The translations under genes and the position numbers were made by a program. A stretch of DNA of 64,000 nt from Candidatus Kouleothrix ribensis (GTDB taxonomy: Bacteria; Chloroflexota; Chloroflexia; Chloroflexales; Roseiflexaceae). Positions 25,368 through 33,883 of the stretch are shown here, piece after piece. The notes beneath the pieces are model-generated. The model did no database searches, had not been told where the DNA came from, and saw nothing but the letters and a program-made list of their open reading frames with translations. The first letter of the stretch is position 1, and the number at the start of each line of letters is the position of its first letter. Where the stretch lies: contig JADKGW010000001.1 in the NCBI GenBank assembly GCA_016722075.1, forward strand, positions 2,232,001 through 2,296,000, written 5' to 3'.

Positions 25368-26708
25368 TTACCGCATCCTGCGCATGAGATCGCGCGGATC
25401 GATACCTTTGCCGCCGCTGCCAAGCTTCTTCATCATGCGCTGCATCTGCTTGAACTGGCCGACCAGCGCCGTCACGTCTTGCAGCTGGGTGCCGCTACCT
25501 TTGGCGATCCGCTCTTTGCGGCGGCCTTTGATCATATCGGGGTTACGCCGCTCTTGCCTGGTCATCGAGAAGATGATCGCCTCGATCTTCTTCATGTCTT
25601 TCTCGCTGACCAATTCTTCATCGCGCGAGAGCTGGCTCATGCCCGGGATCATCGCCAGGATCTGCTGGAGCGGCCCGAGCTTGCGCATCTGCTGCATGGC
25701 GCCCAGGAAGTCTTCGAAGTCGAAGGAGCCCTTGACGAGCTTCTTCTGCATCTTCTTGGCTTGCTCTTCGTCGTATACCTGCTCGGCCCGCTCGATCAGC
25801 GACAGCACATCGCCCATGCCCAGGATCCGCGAGGCCAGCCGCTCGGGGTGGAACGGCTCGAGGGTGTTGGCGTCGATCTTCTCGCCGGTGCCTAGGAACT
25901 TGATCGGCACGCCGGTGACCGCGCGCACCGACAGCGCCGCGCCGCCGCGCGCATCGCCGTCGATCTTGGTCATCACCACGCCGGTCAGGCCAACCCGCCG
26001 GTTGAACTCCTCGGCAACCTTGACTGCCTCCTGGCCGATCATGGCATCGACCACCAGCAGCTTCTCGATCGGCCCGACCGCCGCAACGATCTGCTCAAGC
26101 TCTTCCATGAGGCGGTCGTCGATCTGCAGGCGGCCGGCCGTGTCGACGATCACATAATTCAGGCCTTCAACCCGCGCACGCTGCAGCGCATTGCGCGCAA
26201 TATCGGGCGGCTGGGCCTGCGTGCCTTCGGAGTGAACCGGAATGTTCAGCTGCTTGCCGAGCGACTCGAGCTGGGTGATCGCGGCCGGCCGGTATACGTC
26301 GGCGGCTACCAGCAGCGGGCGCTTGCCTTTCTTGCGCAGGAACAGCGCCAGCTTGGCCGAGAGCGTCGTCTTGCCCGAGCCTTGCAGGCCCACCATCAGC
26401 AGCACCGTCGGGCCGGGCTTGGCCTCGAGCAGCGGCACGTTGGCATTGCCCAGCAGCTCGATCAGCTGGTTGTGGACGATCTTGACCACCTGCTGCGCCG
26501 GCGTGAGGCTCTTGGTCACCTCTTCGCCGATCGCCTGCTCGGTGACCTTGGCGACAAATTCCTTGACAACTTTGAAGTTGACGTCGGCCTCGAGCAAGGC
26601 CAGGCGCACCTGCTTCATGCCCTCGCGCACGTCGTCTTCAGTAAGTTTGCCCTTGCCGCCTAGTTTTTGAAAGACCGCCTGTAGACGATCGGAAAGGCTC
26701 TCGAACAT
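25368..26708 (-). CDS. ffh: signal recognition particle protein Ffh
   Basis: 446 residues. N domain, then GTPase G domain with GLQGSGKTT, DTAGRLQ and TKIDGDARGG, then the Met-rich M domain (residues ~300-430) that binds SRP RNA and signal sequences. It targets nascent membrane proteins to FtsY and SecYEG. The start MFESLSD at 26708 is preferred; an in-frame ATG at 26744 would add 12 residues. It heads the operon; the 109-base gap to rpsP holds no clear terminator. Confidence 0.97.
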   Translation of the reverse strand: MFESLSDRLQAVFQKLGGKGKLTEDDVREGMKQVRLALLEADVNFKVVKEFVAKVTEQAIGEEVTKSLTPAQQVVKIVHNQLIELLGNANVPLLEAKPGPTVLLMVGLQGSGKTTLSAKLALFLRKKGKRPLLVAADVYRPAAITQLESLGKQLNIPVHSEGTQAQPPDIARNALQRARVEGLNYVIVDTAGRLQIDDRLMEELEQIVAAVGPIEKLLVVDAMIGQEAVKVAEEFNRRVGLTGVVMTKIDGDARGGAALSVRAVTGVPIKFLGTGEKIDANTLEPFHPERLASRILGMGDVLSLIERAEQVYDEEQAKKMQKKLVKGSFDFEDFLGAMQQMRKLGPLQQILAMIPGMSQLSRDEELVSEKDMKKIEAIIFSMTRQERRNPDMIKGRRKERIAKGSGTQLQDVTALVGQFKQMQRMMKKLGSGGKGIDPRDLMRRMR

Positions 26709-26804
26709 GCTGTATCTTTGCGCTACACACAAAAAAGCGGCCAAACCCGCGCCTGAACCCGCTTATTGTAGCGGTAAATCGGGCCTGCGTCAAATAGCGC
26801 CGGC

Positions 26805-28439
26805 CTATAGCGGCACGCGCACCTCAACCGTCGTGCCCTCGCCCTCGGCCGAGCGGATGCGGCACTCGCCGCCGATCAGCTGGGCGCGCTCGCGCATGTT
26901 CAGCAGGCCCAGCGAGCCACGCGTATTGTAGCTCGACTCGACCGCCGGCAGATTGAAGCCTGCGCCGCGGTCGCGCACGCTGGCCACCAGCTGGCCCTCT
27001 TCGACATAGACATAGATCGTGATCTCGGGCGCGCGCGCGTGCTTGCGGGCATTATTGACCGCCTCTTGCACGATGATGAAGATCGCGCCTTCGATCTCGA
27101 CCGGCAGGCGCGGGATGCTCGGCGGTGCCTCGAGCCGCAGCCGCGTGGCCTGGTTTGGGTCGCGAAAGCGGCCGGCATACTGCTGCAGCGTCGAGAGCAG
27201 GCCCTGCGTCTCGAGGCCGAGCGGGCGTAGCTCGAACAAGAGCGTGCGAATGTCTTGCGAGGTCTTCTGCACCAGATCCGACAGCACATTCAGCTCGCTC
27301 TCGACCCGCTCGGGCATGGCCCGCATCAGCTTCTTGATGAACTCGATGTTCATGGCAATCGCCGCCACGCTCTGGGTTGGCCCGTCGTGCAGATCACGCG
27401 CAATCGCGGCGCGCACCTCGGCCTCTTTGGCCAGCAGCCGGTCGCGCTCTTCCTTCAGGCTGCGCACCAGCCGCGCATTCTCAACCGCAATCGCGGCCTG
27501 GCTGGCCAGCGTGGTGAGCAGGCGTAGATCCTGCTCGTTGAACGGCTCGCCGCTGCGCTTGTTGAGCACCTGCATCACGCCCACCACCCGGTCGCCATGG
27601 CGAATTGGCGCGCACAGGATCGAGCGGGTTACGAAATCGATGTCACGCGCCACGCCGTCGAACCAGCGCGGGTCGGCCTCGACATCATTCACGATCTGGC
27701 CGATGCCATTTGTTGCGACCCAGCCGGCGATGCCGCGATCCATGGGAATACGAAACTCGCGCAGCTCGGTGCTGTGCGTATCGACCGCGTTCAGCACCAG
27801 CTCGCGGCTGGCATCGTCGATCAGCATGATCGAGCAGCGCTCGGCACCCATTACCTCGGGCACGTGGCGCTTGATATCTTCGAGCAGGCTCAGCAGATCG
27901 AGGTTGGTAGCCAGCGACTGGCCAACCTCGTACAGCAGGTGCAGCTCGCGCAGGTCGTGCTCGGCGTGGCGCAGCATGGCCAGCTTATCGGCCTCGCCGC
28001 CCAGCGCGCGCACCAGCAGCACCACCATATCCTCGCCGGCCCGCGCGGCCTCCGAGCGCTCGACATCGCTCTCGCGCACCACCAGGTGCAGCAGCCCGAC
28101 CGTCTGGTTCCCGCTGCGCAGCGAGATCTCCATGAGCTGGCGGTCGTCGTCGAGCGTATAGTAGCCAATCGCCGGGTCGGAGCCTTCGTCGCGGCGTGCG
28201 AAGGCCTCGCGGGCCTCGCCGATCATGCGTGCGGCCTCTTCGCCAAGCGCACCATGCTCAAGTGGGGTCTGCTCGCCAAGCGGCGACTGATACAGCAGCG
28301 CGCCGGCCTGCGCCGGCCAGAACGTCACCAGGCGCTCAAGCGAGGCGCGCAACATCGTCGGCACATCGTGATGCCCACCGGCCGAGAGCAGCTGGCCGAG
28401 CGTCTGCAGTTGGCGTTGTTCAGTCGTAGTTGGCGGCAT
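26805..28439 (-). CDS. GAF-domain sensor histidine kinase, NarL/DegS type
   Basis: 544 residues, with no membrane segment, so cytosolic. An N-terminal degenerate GAF-like region is followed by a clear GAF domain (~170-330). HisKA_3 follows with the phospho-His in IARDLHDGPTQS, then the HATPase with EAVNNARKHA, DRGAGFN and GSLGLLNMRERA. It senses a small ligand or redox state through GAF and phosphorylates a NarL-type response regulator, which is not encoded nearby. It precedes ffh on the same strand, 96 bases apart. Confidence 0.93.
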   Translation of the reverse strand: MPPTTTEQRQLQTLGQLLSAGGHHDVPTMLRASLERLVTFWPAQAGALLYQSPLGEQTPLEHGALGEEAARMIGEAREAFARRDEGSDPAIGYYTLDDDRQLMEISLRSGNQTVGLLHLVVRESDVERSEAARAGEDMVVLLVRALGGEADKLAMLRHAEHDLRELHLLYEVGQSLATNLDLLSLLEDIKRHVPEVMGAERCSIMLIDDASRELVLNAVDTHSTELREFRIPMDRGIAGWVATNGIGQIVNDVEADPRWFDGVARDIDFVTRSILCAPIRHGDRVVGVMQVLNKRSGEPFNEQDLRLLTTLASQAAIAVENARLVRSLKEERDRLLAKEAEVRAAIARDLHDGPTQSVAAIAMNIEFIKKLMRAMPERVESELNVLSDLVQKTSQDIRTLLFELRPLGLETQGLLSTLQQYAGRFRDPNQATRLRLEAPPSIPRLPVEIEGAIFIIVQEAVNNARKHARAPEITIYVYVEEGQLVASVRDRGAGFNLPAVESSYNTRGSLGLLNMRERAQLIGGECRIRSAEGEGTTVEVRVPL

Positions 28440-28560
28440 AGATACCTCTTTATGATGCTGTGTCGTGCGTGTTGTGGCGATTGTGCTGCCGTATGTTCAA
28501 CTCTACCGCATCAGCGCGGCGCTGTCAACGCGAATGCTCGGGAATTCGCGCGCCGGAAGC

Positions 28561-28589
28561 TTGACGCCAGAGCAAGCCGCAGGTATAAT
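28561..28589 (+). promoter_or_regulatory. consensus sigma-70 promoter for a small RNA
   Basis: TTGACG at 28561-28566 and TATAAT at 28584-28589 with exactly 17 bp between. RNA should start near 28596. No open frame with a ribosome site begins within the next 120 bases. Confidence 0.75.
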
Positions 28590-28595
28590 GGCCTT

Positions 28596-28720
28596 AACAC
28601 ATCCGAATTGAGGGCCTTTGCGGTCGAGTAGCGAGGATGTACAGCTATGCGAATAGTGAAGCCAGCCGAATACCGAGCAATCTAAGGGCGGCCGCAGAAT
28701 ATATTCTGCGCCGCCCTTGT
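28596..28720 (+). ncRNA. candidate structured small RNA or leader (about 125 nt)
   Basis: From the predicted start point the sequence carries an ACATCC ... GGATGT pairing (28599-28604 with 28635-28640) and ends in a strong hairpin at 28684-28719 (AAGGGCGG-CGCAGAA ... TTCTGCG-CCGCCCTT). It does not match SRP RNA, 6S RNA, tmRNA, RNase P or a riboswitch I recognise. It could be an independent sRNA or a terminated leader of the SWIM gene at 28848. Confidence 0.45.
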
Positions 28721-28847
28721 TCGTCTACTGGCGCATAGCGCAACGCCTGGCCGGCACGGCCACGAGTATGCAATCGTTTCGGCGTGGGGGCCAGGTGTGA
28801 AACTGGTCGCACCACCCACCACCCCACTTGTACAGGAGGAGGCGCGT

Positions 28848-29138
28848 ATGCACTCGGACCTGATTGGAAAGATCGAAAAGGCGCGACGATACGCTCAAGA
28901 GCCCGAGCGGATCGTGATTGGCGCGCTGCAGGCGACGTTTCATGGCGGCAACAGCGATCATAGCATTAGCCTGAAGGATAATCACTGGTCCTGCGACTGT
29001 AGCTTTTTCCGTATGTGGCACACCTGCGCACACATTATGGCATTCCAGAAGATCTTCGACCTTATGCTCGCGCCCGAGGCGCGCGAGGCCACTAGCCCGA
29101 TCAGCAACACCGACGAGATGGCCGGTGCGCTGAGCTGA
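28848..29138 (+). CDS. small SWIM zinc-finger protein (96 aa)
   Basis: 96 residues. The SWIM motif CxC-x(n)-CxH is present in WSCDCSFFRMWHTCAH, with zinc ligands near residues 47, 49, 57 and 59. SWIM fingers bind DNA or protein in transposase-, helicase- and repair-associated proteins; a free-standing small version is of unknown role. AGGAGGAGG just before ATG 28848 gives a very strong ribosome site. A clear terminator follows at 29159. Confidence 0.85.
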   Translation: MHSDLIGKIEKARRYAQEPERIVIGALQATFHGGNSDHSISLKDNHWSCDCSFFRMWHTCAHIMAFQKIFDLMLAPEAREATSPISNTDEMAGALS

Positions 29139-29158
29139 TCCACCAACATTGAATACTC

Positions 29159-29191
29159 AGCCCCCTTCGGCCGAAGGGGGCTTTCTTGTTT
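29159..29191 (+). terminator. rho-independent terminator after the SWIM gene
   Basis: A perfect palindrome AGCCCCCTTCGG/CCGAAGGGGGCT is followed by TTCTTGTTT, a classic intrinsic terminator. It sits only 13 bases before the next coding start. Confidence 0.85.
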
Positions 29192-29203
29192 GAAAGGAAG
29201 CCT

Positions 29204-29953
29204 ATGACACTGGTGATCGCGCATCGCGGCGCGTCGGCGTATGCGCCCGAGAACACGCTGCCGGCATTCGAGCTGGCGGTGCGCCAGGGCGCCGATATGC
29301 TCGAGCTCGACGTGCTGCGCAGCGCCGATGGCGCGCTGGTGGTGTTCCACGACGACACAACCGAGCGCTGGGATGGCCGCCAACGCCTGGCGGCGCAGTG
29401 TACACTGGCCGAGCTACAGCAGCTCGATATCGGTGGCGAGCGGGTTGCGACGCTGGCCGAGGTGTGCGCATTTGCGCGCGAGCATAGTGTGCGCCTGAAC
29501 GTCGAGCTGAAGGGCGCCGGCTTTAGCGCCGATGTGGCGCGCATGCTGCACGCCGAGCGGGTCGAAGCGCTGGTGCTGCTCTCGTCGTTCGTCGAGGCTG
29601 CGCTGCACGAGTTCGCCGCAGCCAGCCCGCATGTGCCACGCGCCTACCTGATCGACCACGACAGCCACCGGCCGGGCCTGCCCCAGGCTGACCCACTTGA
29701 CGCGCTCCGGCGCGTCGGCGCCGCTGCCTGGCACCCATCCGAGGCGCTGCCGCTGCTTGAGCAGCACATCCCGCGCGTGCGCGCAGCCGGCTTCCTGGTG
29801 CATGTGTGGACGGTAGACGACCCGGCCCGGCTGCGCGCGCTGCTGGCGCTCGGCGTCGATGGCATCATCACCAACCGGCCCGATGTGCTACGAGGCTGTT
29901 TGAGCGATCAGCGGCAAGCCGCCGAGCCACCCGGCGTCGGCCGGATTGGGTAG
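29204..29953 (+). CDS. glycerophosphodiester phosphodiesterase
   Basis: 249 residues of the GDPD TIM-barrel family. HRGAS, PENT, the metal ligands in MLELDV and FHDDT, and the C-terminal VWTVDDPARLRALLALGVDGI motif are present. It hydrolyses glycerophosphodiesters from phospholipid turnover to glycerol-3-phosphate and an alcohol. No signal peptide, so it is cytosolic (UgpQ-like). ATG 29204 follows GAAAGGAAG. It starts right behind the SWIM gene terminator, so its promoter is unclear and some read-through may be needed. Confidence 0.93.
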   Translation: MTLVIAHRGASAYAPENTLPAFELAVRQGADMLELDVLRSADGALVVFHDDTTERWDGRQRLAAQCTLAELQQLDIGGERVATLAEVCAFAREHSVRLNVELKGAGFSADVARMLHAERVEALVLLSSFVEAALHEFAAASPHVPRAYLIDHDSHRPGLPQADPLDALRRVGAAAWHPSEALPLLEQHIPRVRAAGFLVHVWTVDDPARLRALLALGVDGIITNRPDVLRGCLSDQRQAAEPPGVGRIG

Positions 29954-30001
29954 CAGCGGCGGGGGCCGATCGCGTCTGCATACGCGCCGCCCGGCCGCCG
30001 G

Positions 30002-30322
30002 CTACTTCGAGGTGGTGGCTTTAACGACGCGCCGCCGCGCATCGACTGTGACGCGCACGATCCGCGGCATCGTGTAGCCATCGGGCGTGTGGGCGTGGCC
30101 GGCGAATGTAAAGGTGTACTCGGCCATGTCGCTGGTGGGCAGCGGTGCCGGCCCGGCTGTGCCGATCCGCTCGAGCTCGGCCGGCGCCGGCATACAGCGC
30201 GCGCGCTGGCTGACAGTCGGCTCGACCCCGACGAGATCCGGCCAGCGCCGGGCTACCTCAGCCTGCGCAACATCTCGCGCAGCAACGACAGGGTCGACTC
30301 GCGCACGTGTTCGCTTGGCCAT
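30002..30322 (-). CDS. hypothetical protein (106 aa)
   Basis: 106 residues, basic N-terminus (MAKRTRARV), then a soluble alpha/beta part ending in a strand-rich segment (TFTFAGHAHTPDGYTMPRIVRVTVDARRRVV). No family recognised. AAGGAG lies 6 bases upstream of ATG 30322, which supports translation. It lies 190 bases after the C25-like protease gene on the same strand and could be its distal companion. Confidence 0.6.
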   Translation of the reverse strand: MAKRTRARVDPVVAARDVAQAEVARRWPDLVGVEPTVSQRARCMPAPAELERIGTAGPAPLPTSDMAEYTFTFAGHAHTPDGYTMPRIVRVTVDARRRVVKATTSK

Positions 30323-30513
30323 TGTCGTCTCCTTTGTGCCCTGGCCGTGCCCGGCCGCCTGGGCGCGCACACCTGCCAGCGGCATACCGCTCGGCCGAAG
30401 GCTACGCCGGCTGCGTGCGCTGTATTACCAACCAGCATAGACGATCGCGGCGCCGGCCGGGTAGCAATTTCGCCGCAGCGCGTGATCATCCGGCAATCGC
30501 ACTCGGCGTAGGC

Positions 30514-31611
30514 TCATAGTACCACGAGAGTCGGATCGCCGTAAAGCACAAACCCCAGCAGCGTCTTCTGATCATCCTCGTCGAGCGTCGACTGGCGGGC
30601 GAGTGTATCGCGCAGCATGCTGGTGCGCGCCTCGATGAATGCTGCGCCGAGCGTGGTGCCTGGCTGCTTGAGCGCGCGCAAAAAGTGCAGCGCGATCAAG
30701 TCGGCCTCACCCGGCGGCGGCGAGGCTGGCCCATACGAGATCACCGTCGCGCCGATGAAGCAGGCCGCACCGCTCGCAAGAAACGCCAGCGCCAGCGCGT
30801 TGGTCTCGTCGCGGCCGGTGATCGCCGCGCCATAGCAGGCCTCGCTGAGCACCACCGCACCGTACAGGTCCAGCCCGGCTAGATCGGCGGGGCGCAGTGC
30901 CGTCACCAGGGCCGGCTGGTCGGCCGCCTGGCCATACCAGGGCGGGCCTTCCGGCACGCCATGCAGGTTGCAATACACCAGCCGGGCGCCGTCGAGCCGC
31001 GCCCGGTTGAAGCTGGTGGCCAGGTTAGGCGGCGACAACAGCAGGTGCTCGGGCAGATCGACCTCGGCATACACACGCGCCGCCGCGCGCCGCCAGACCG
31101 CGGTGGCGTAGCCGAAGATCTTTGTGAACGGCCTGAGCGGCCCGCAGCCGGCTGCGTGCGTGATCAGCTGCACGAGGAGCTGCGGGTCGTTGCCATACGC
31201 GCCGGGTATACGGCCAACCGGCCAGTCGGGCAGCAGTGCGAACGGGTTGCACGGGCCATAGTAGCAGTCGCCCGGCACATTGGCGTCGCCATCGTAGGGC
31301 GTGGGGTTCTCGGCCTCGTGAAATGGTACGATCTCGGGGCCGCCGAGCAGCAGCAGGCTGGCCAGGCGCTGGCCGCGCCGGTCGAGCGCCGCCGATAGCT
31401 CGGCCACCTGGCGTGCAATCGCGTCGGGCGTCACGAGCGCGGGCGGCACGCCCAGATCGGGGGCACCCTGCTCGATCGCCAGCAGCCGCGACGGCACGCC
31501 ACGCGCCGCCCGCGCGGCCACCAGCTGCTCGGCCGCAGCCTCGACCAGCCGCGCGCCGGTGCGGCCATAGAATGCGCGTAGCCGCTCGGATGAGCTCAGA
31601 ATGATGTTCAA
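30514..31611 (-). CDS. gingipain-like (C25, caspase-fold) cysteine peptidase homologue
   Basis: 365 residues with no signal peptide. The pattern follows clan CD peptidases of family C25: LLLLGGPEIVPF early, VGRIPG, catalytic His217 in YCNLHG and Cys259 in VLSEACYGA, then a C-terminal YGDPTL motif. The fold places both residues after parallel strands. Unlike gingipains it lacks secretion and adhesin domains, so it would act inside the cell, perhaps as a regulated or cell-death-like protease. It starts 12 bases after the ROK kinase gene, so they are co-transcribed. Confidence 0.7.
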   Translation of the reverse strand: MNIILSSSERLRAFYGRTGARLVEAAAEQLVAARAARGVPSRLLAIEQGAPDLGVPPALVTPDAIARQVAELSAALDRRGQRLASLLLLGGPEIVPFHEAENPTPYDGDANVPGDCYYGPCNPFALLPDWPVGRIPGAYGNDPQLLVQLITHAAGCGPLRPFTKIFGYATAVWRRAAARVYAEVDLPEHLLLSPPNLATSFNRARLDGARLVYCNLHGVPEGPPWYGQAADQPALVTALRPADLAGLDLYGAVVLSEACYGAAITGRDETNALALAFLASGAACFIGATVISYGPASPPPGEADLIALHFLRALKQPGTTLGAAFIEARTSMLRDTLARQSTLDEDDQKTLLGFVLYGDPTLVVL

Positions 31612-31623
31612 CCGGCCACCCGA

Positions 31624-32562
31624 TCAGGCGCGACCCTCGCGCATATGCAGAAACAGCGCCACGGCACCCAGAATGCCGGCGCGGTCGCCCAGCGCAGCCA
31701 GCTCGATCGGCACGCCCTGGTAGATCGCGTGGCCGCGCGCCACGATCACCTGGCGGGCGCGCTCGATCAGCCCAGGGTTGTGCAGCACCACGCTGCCGCC
31801 GAGCAGGATCTGCTCGGGCGCGAACAGGTGCAGCATATTCACCAGGCCCAGGCCTAGCAGCTCGCCCTCGCGATCCATAAGCTGCAGCGCCAGCGGGTCG
31901 CCTGCGGCAGCCGCGCGCGCCACATCCGCGCCGCCGACAGTTTCGGGCGAGGCCAGGCCGTGCAGCAGGCTGGCCGGGTCGTCGGGCATCGCCTCGGCGG
32001 CGGCGCGGCCTAGCGCCGTGCCCGAGGCCAGCTGCTCCCAATAGTGTAGCCCAACCGGGTCGATAATATGCAGCCCCACCTCGGCGGCCGCGCCACGATA
32101 GCCCAGCAGCAGGCGGCCGTCGGCGATCACCCCGCCGCCGATACCGGTGCTGATCGTGACATACACCAGGTTGCGGCGGCCGCGCCCGGCACCGAACATC
32201 CACTCGCCCAGCGCGGCGGCGTTGGCGTCGTTGCCAAGTTCGACTGGCAGGCCGGTGCGATCGGCCATGATCGCGCGCAGCGGCACATGCTCCCAGCCGG
32301 GGATATTCGGCGGGTTCAACACCACGCCCTCGAACGGGTCGAGCGGGCCGGGCGCGCCGATGCCGATGCCGAGCAGGTTGGCGCCGGCCGGCAGCGCGGC
32401 CCGCACCTGCGCCACACAGGCGGTGATCTGATCGATCACCGCGCCGGAGCCTTCGTCGGCGGCGGTGCGCACGCGCAGCTCGTCGTACAGCCGGCCCTGC
32501 TCGTCGGCCAGCGCGGCGCGCAGCTGGGTACCACCCAGATCGACGCCAATGATATAGCGCAT
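31624..32562 (-). CDS. ROK family sugar kinase (glucokinase-like)
   Basis: 312 residues. GVDLGGTQLRAAL (phosphate 1), GIGAPGPLD, LGNDANAAALGEW with the catalytic Asp, and STGIGGGVI are clear. The zinc-binding Cys cluster of most ROK proteins (CGxxGCxE) is absent; the region reads EVGLHII ... HYWEQLASG. It would phosphorylate glucose or a related sugar with ATP. No DNA-binding domain is fused, so it is a kinase rather than a repressor. It heads a minus-strand unit with the C25-like protease. Confidence 0.92.
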   Translation of the reverse strand: MRYIIGVDLGGTQLRAALADEQGRLYDELRVRTAADEGSGAVIDQITACVAQVRAALPAGANLLGIGIGAPGPLDPFEGVVLNPPNIPGWEHVPLRAIMADRTGLPVELGNDANAAALGEWMFGAGRGRRNLVYVTISTGIGGGVIADGRLLLGYRGAAAEVGLHIIDPVGLHYWEQLASGTALGRAAAEAMPDDPASLLHGLASPETVGGADVARAAAAGDPLALQLMDREGELLGLGLVNMLHLFAPEQILLGGSVVLHNPGLIERARQVIVARGHAIYQGVPIELAALGDRAGILGAVALFLHMREGRA

Positions 32563-32594
32563 GGCTGTGTCCTCGTTATAATTGGCTGCTGGTC

Positions 32595-32603
32595 ATTATA
32601 GCA
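32595..32603 (-). promoter_or_regulatory. extended -10 promoter for the ROK gene
   Basis: On the minus strand TGCTATAAT (TATAAT at 32600-32595) forms an extended -10 element 33 bases before the coding start; the -35 match is weak. Confidence 0.5.
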
Positions 32604-32646
32604 TCCCGCCCGGCCCACCAGGATGACAGATTGAACACGCGGTTTC

Positions 32647-32675
32647 TTGTCACCTAGAGCCGAGCATGCTATACT
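32647..32675 (+). promoter_or_regulatory. sigma-70 promoter for the PP2C gene
   Basis: TTGTCA at 32647-32652 and TATACT at 32670-32675 with 17 bp between. The start point is near 32682, about 33 bases before ATG 32715. Confidence 0.65.
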
Positions 32676-32714
32676 TGCCGCTCAGCAAACACACCAGCCT
32701 ATTCGGGGGTTTGC

Positions 32715-33821
32715 ATGAAGCTCAGCCATAGCGCCCGCACCGATGTCGGCAAGACGCGCGACCACAACGAGGATAACTTTGGCGTTGGCGACGCCGAGCC
32801 GGCCGAGCAGCTCGGCGAGCTGCTGGTCGTGTGCGACGGCATGGGTGGCCACGCATCCGGCGAGGTCGCCAGCGCGATCGGCGTCGAGACGATCGTGGCC
32901 GGGTATTATGGCGAGCCGGGCGACGACCGCCCGCACGCGCTCGAGCAGGCCTTCGAGCAGGCCAACGCGAACATCTACGCGCGCGGTCAGGGCAGTATGG
33001 GCACCACCGGCGTGGCGGCGCTGCTGCTGCACGACGCGCTGCACGTAGCTAATGTCGGCGACAGCCGGGCCTACCTGGTGCGCGACGGCGCGATCCGCCA
33101 GGTGTCGCGCGATCACTCATTCGTGAGCGATCAGGTCGCGGCCGGGCTGATCACCGCCGACCAGGCGCGCTTCTCGCCCCACCGCAATGTGATCACGCGC
33201 GCGCTGGGCTACCAGCCCGATGTGACGGTCGACCTGTTCCGGCTGCCGCTGCAGGTTGGCGATATCATCGTGCTGTCGTCCGACGGCATGCACGGGCTGG
33301 TGACCGACGCCGAGATCATGCAGATCACCACCACGCACCCGCCCGAGCAGGCCAGCCAGCAGCTGATCGACCTGGCCAACAGCCGCGGTGGCACCGACAA
33401 TATTACGGTGATCGTTGCCCATATCGAGGCGCTCGACTGGATCGGCAGCGAGCCGGCCGCACCCGAGGATCTGCACGAGCGCGTGACCGTCGAGCTGCCA
33501 ACCACCCAGGCGATCATGGCGCAGGCGGCCGAATCGGCCGAGCCGCCCGTCGCGCCCGCTGCCCCGGCGCCCAGCCCACCGGCCCGGCGCCCGGCCGAGC
33601 CAGGCCTGAACTGGCGCGGCTTCGTGCTGGCGCTGGCACTGCTGACGGTGCTGATCGGGATCATCCTGTTCTATGCGCCCTCGGTGCTGGCCCCGCCCAG
33701 CACACCCACCGTGCCGGCCGCGCCAAGCGCTGCCGCCACCACCAGCCTGCCAACCGGCACGCCAGCGCCGACGGCCACCACCGTGGCTACTCCACCGGCC
33801 AGCACGCCAACCGCGCGCTGA
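32715..33821 (+). CDS. PP2C-type Ser/Thr protein phosphatase with a C-terminal membrane anchor
   Basis: 368 residues. The PPM metal-binding motifs are in order: RTDVGKTRDHNEDN, VCDGMGGHASGE, GTTGVAALL, ANVGDSRAYL, SSDGMHGLV and GTDNITVIV (residues ~8-235). A Pro/Ala-rich linker leads to one membrane helix (~302-325) and a short Thr/Pro-rich outer tail. It would dephosphorylate targets of Hanks-type kinases from the inner face of the membrane; no kinase gene is in view. It is followed 62 bases later by mutL. Confidence 0.95.
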   Translation: MKLSHSARTDVGKTRDHNEDNFGVGDAEPAEQLGELLVVCDGMGGHASGEVASAIGVETIVAGYYGEPGDDRPHALEQAFEQANANIYARGQGSMGTTGVAALLLHDALHVANVGDSRAYLVRDGAIRQVSRDHSFVSDQVAAGLITADQARFSPHRNVITRALGYQPDVTVDLFRLPLQVGDIIVLSSDGMHGLVTDAEIMQITTTHPPEQASQQLIDLANSRGGTDNITVIVAHIEALDWIGSEPAAPEDLHERVTVELPTTQAIMAQAAESAEPPVAPAAPAPSPPARRPAEPGLNWRGFVLALALLTVLIGIILFYAPSVLAPPSTPTVPAAPSAAATTSLPTGTPAPTATTVATPPASTPTAR

Positions 33822-33883
33822 TCAGGCGGCCGGTGTGGTACAATACAGCCTCGCAAATCTGTTCGTACGCGCGAGAAGCAGCC

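Noticed and set aside
24078..26744. ffh-rpsP-khpA-rimM gene order as a novelty
   Set aside because: This is an ordinary, widely conserved bacterial arrangement.
28596..28720. SRP RNA, 6S RNA or a known riboswitch
   Set aside because: The GGAAGCAGCC-type SRP loop, the 6S central bubble and known riboswitch cores were looked for and not found.
31905..31916. CCTGCGGCAG core inside the ROK gene
   Set aside because: It lies in coding sequence without a hairpin and fits the codon usage, so it is probably coincidence rather than a repeat copy.
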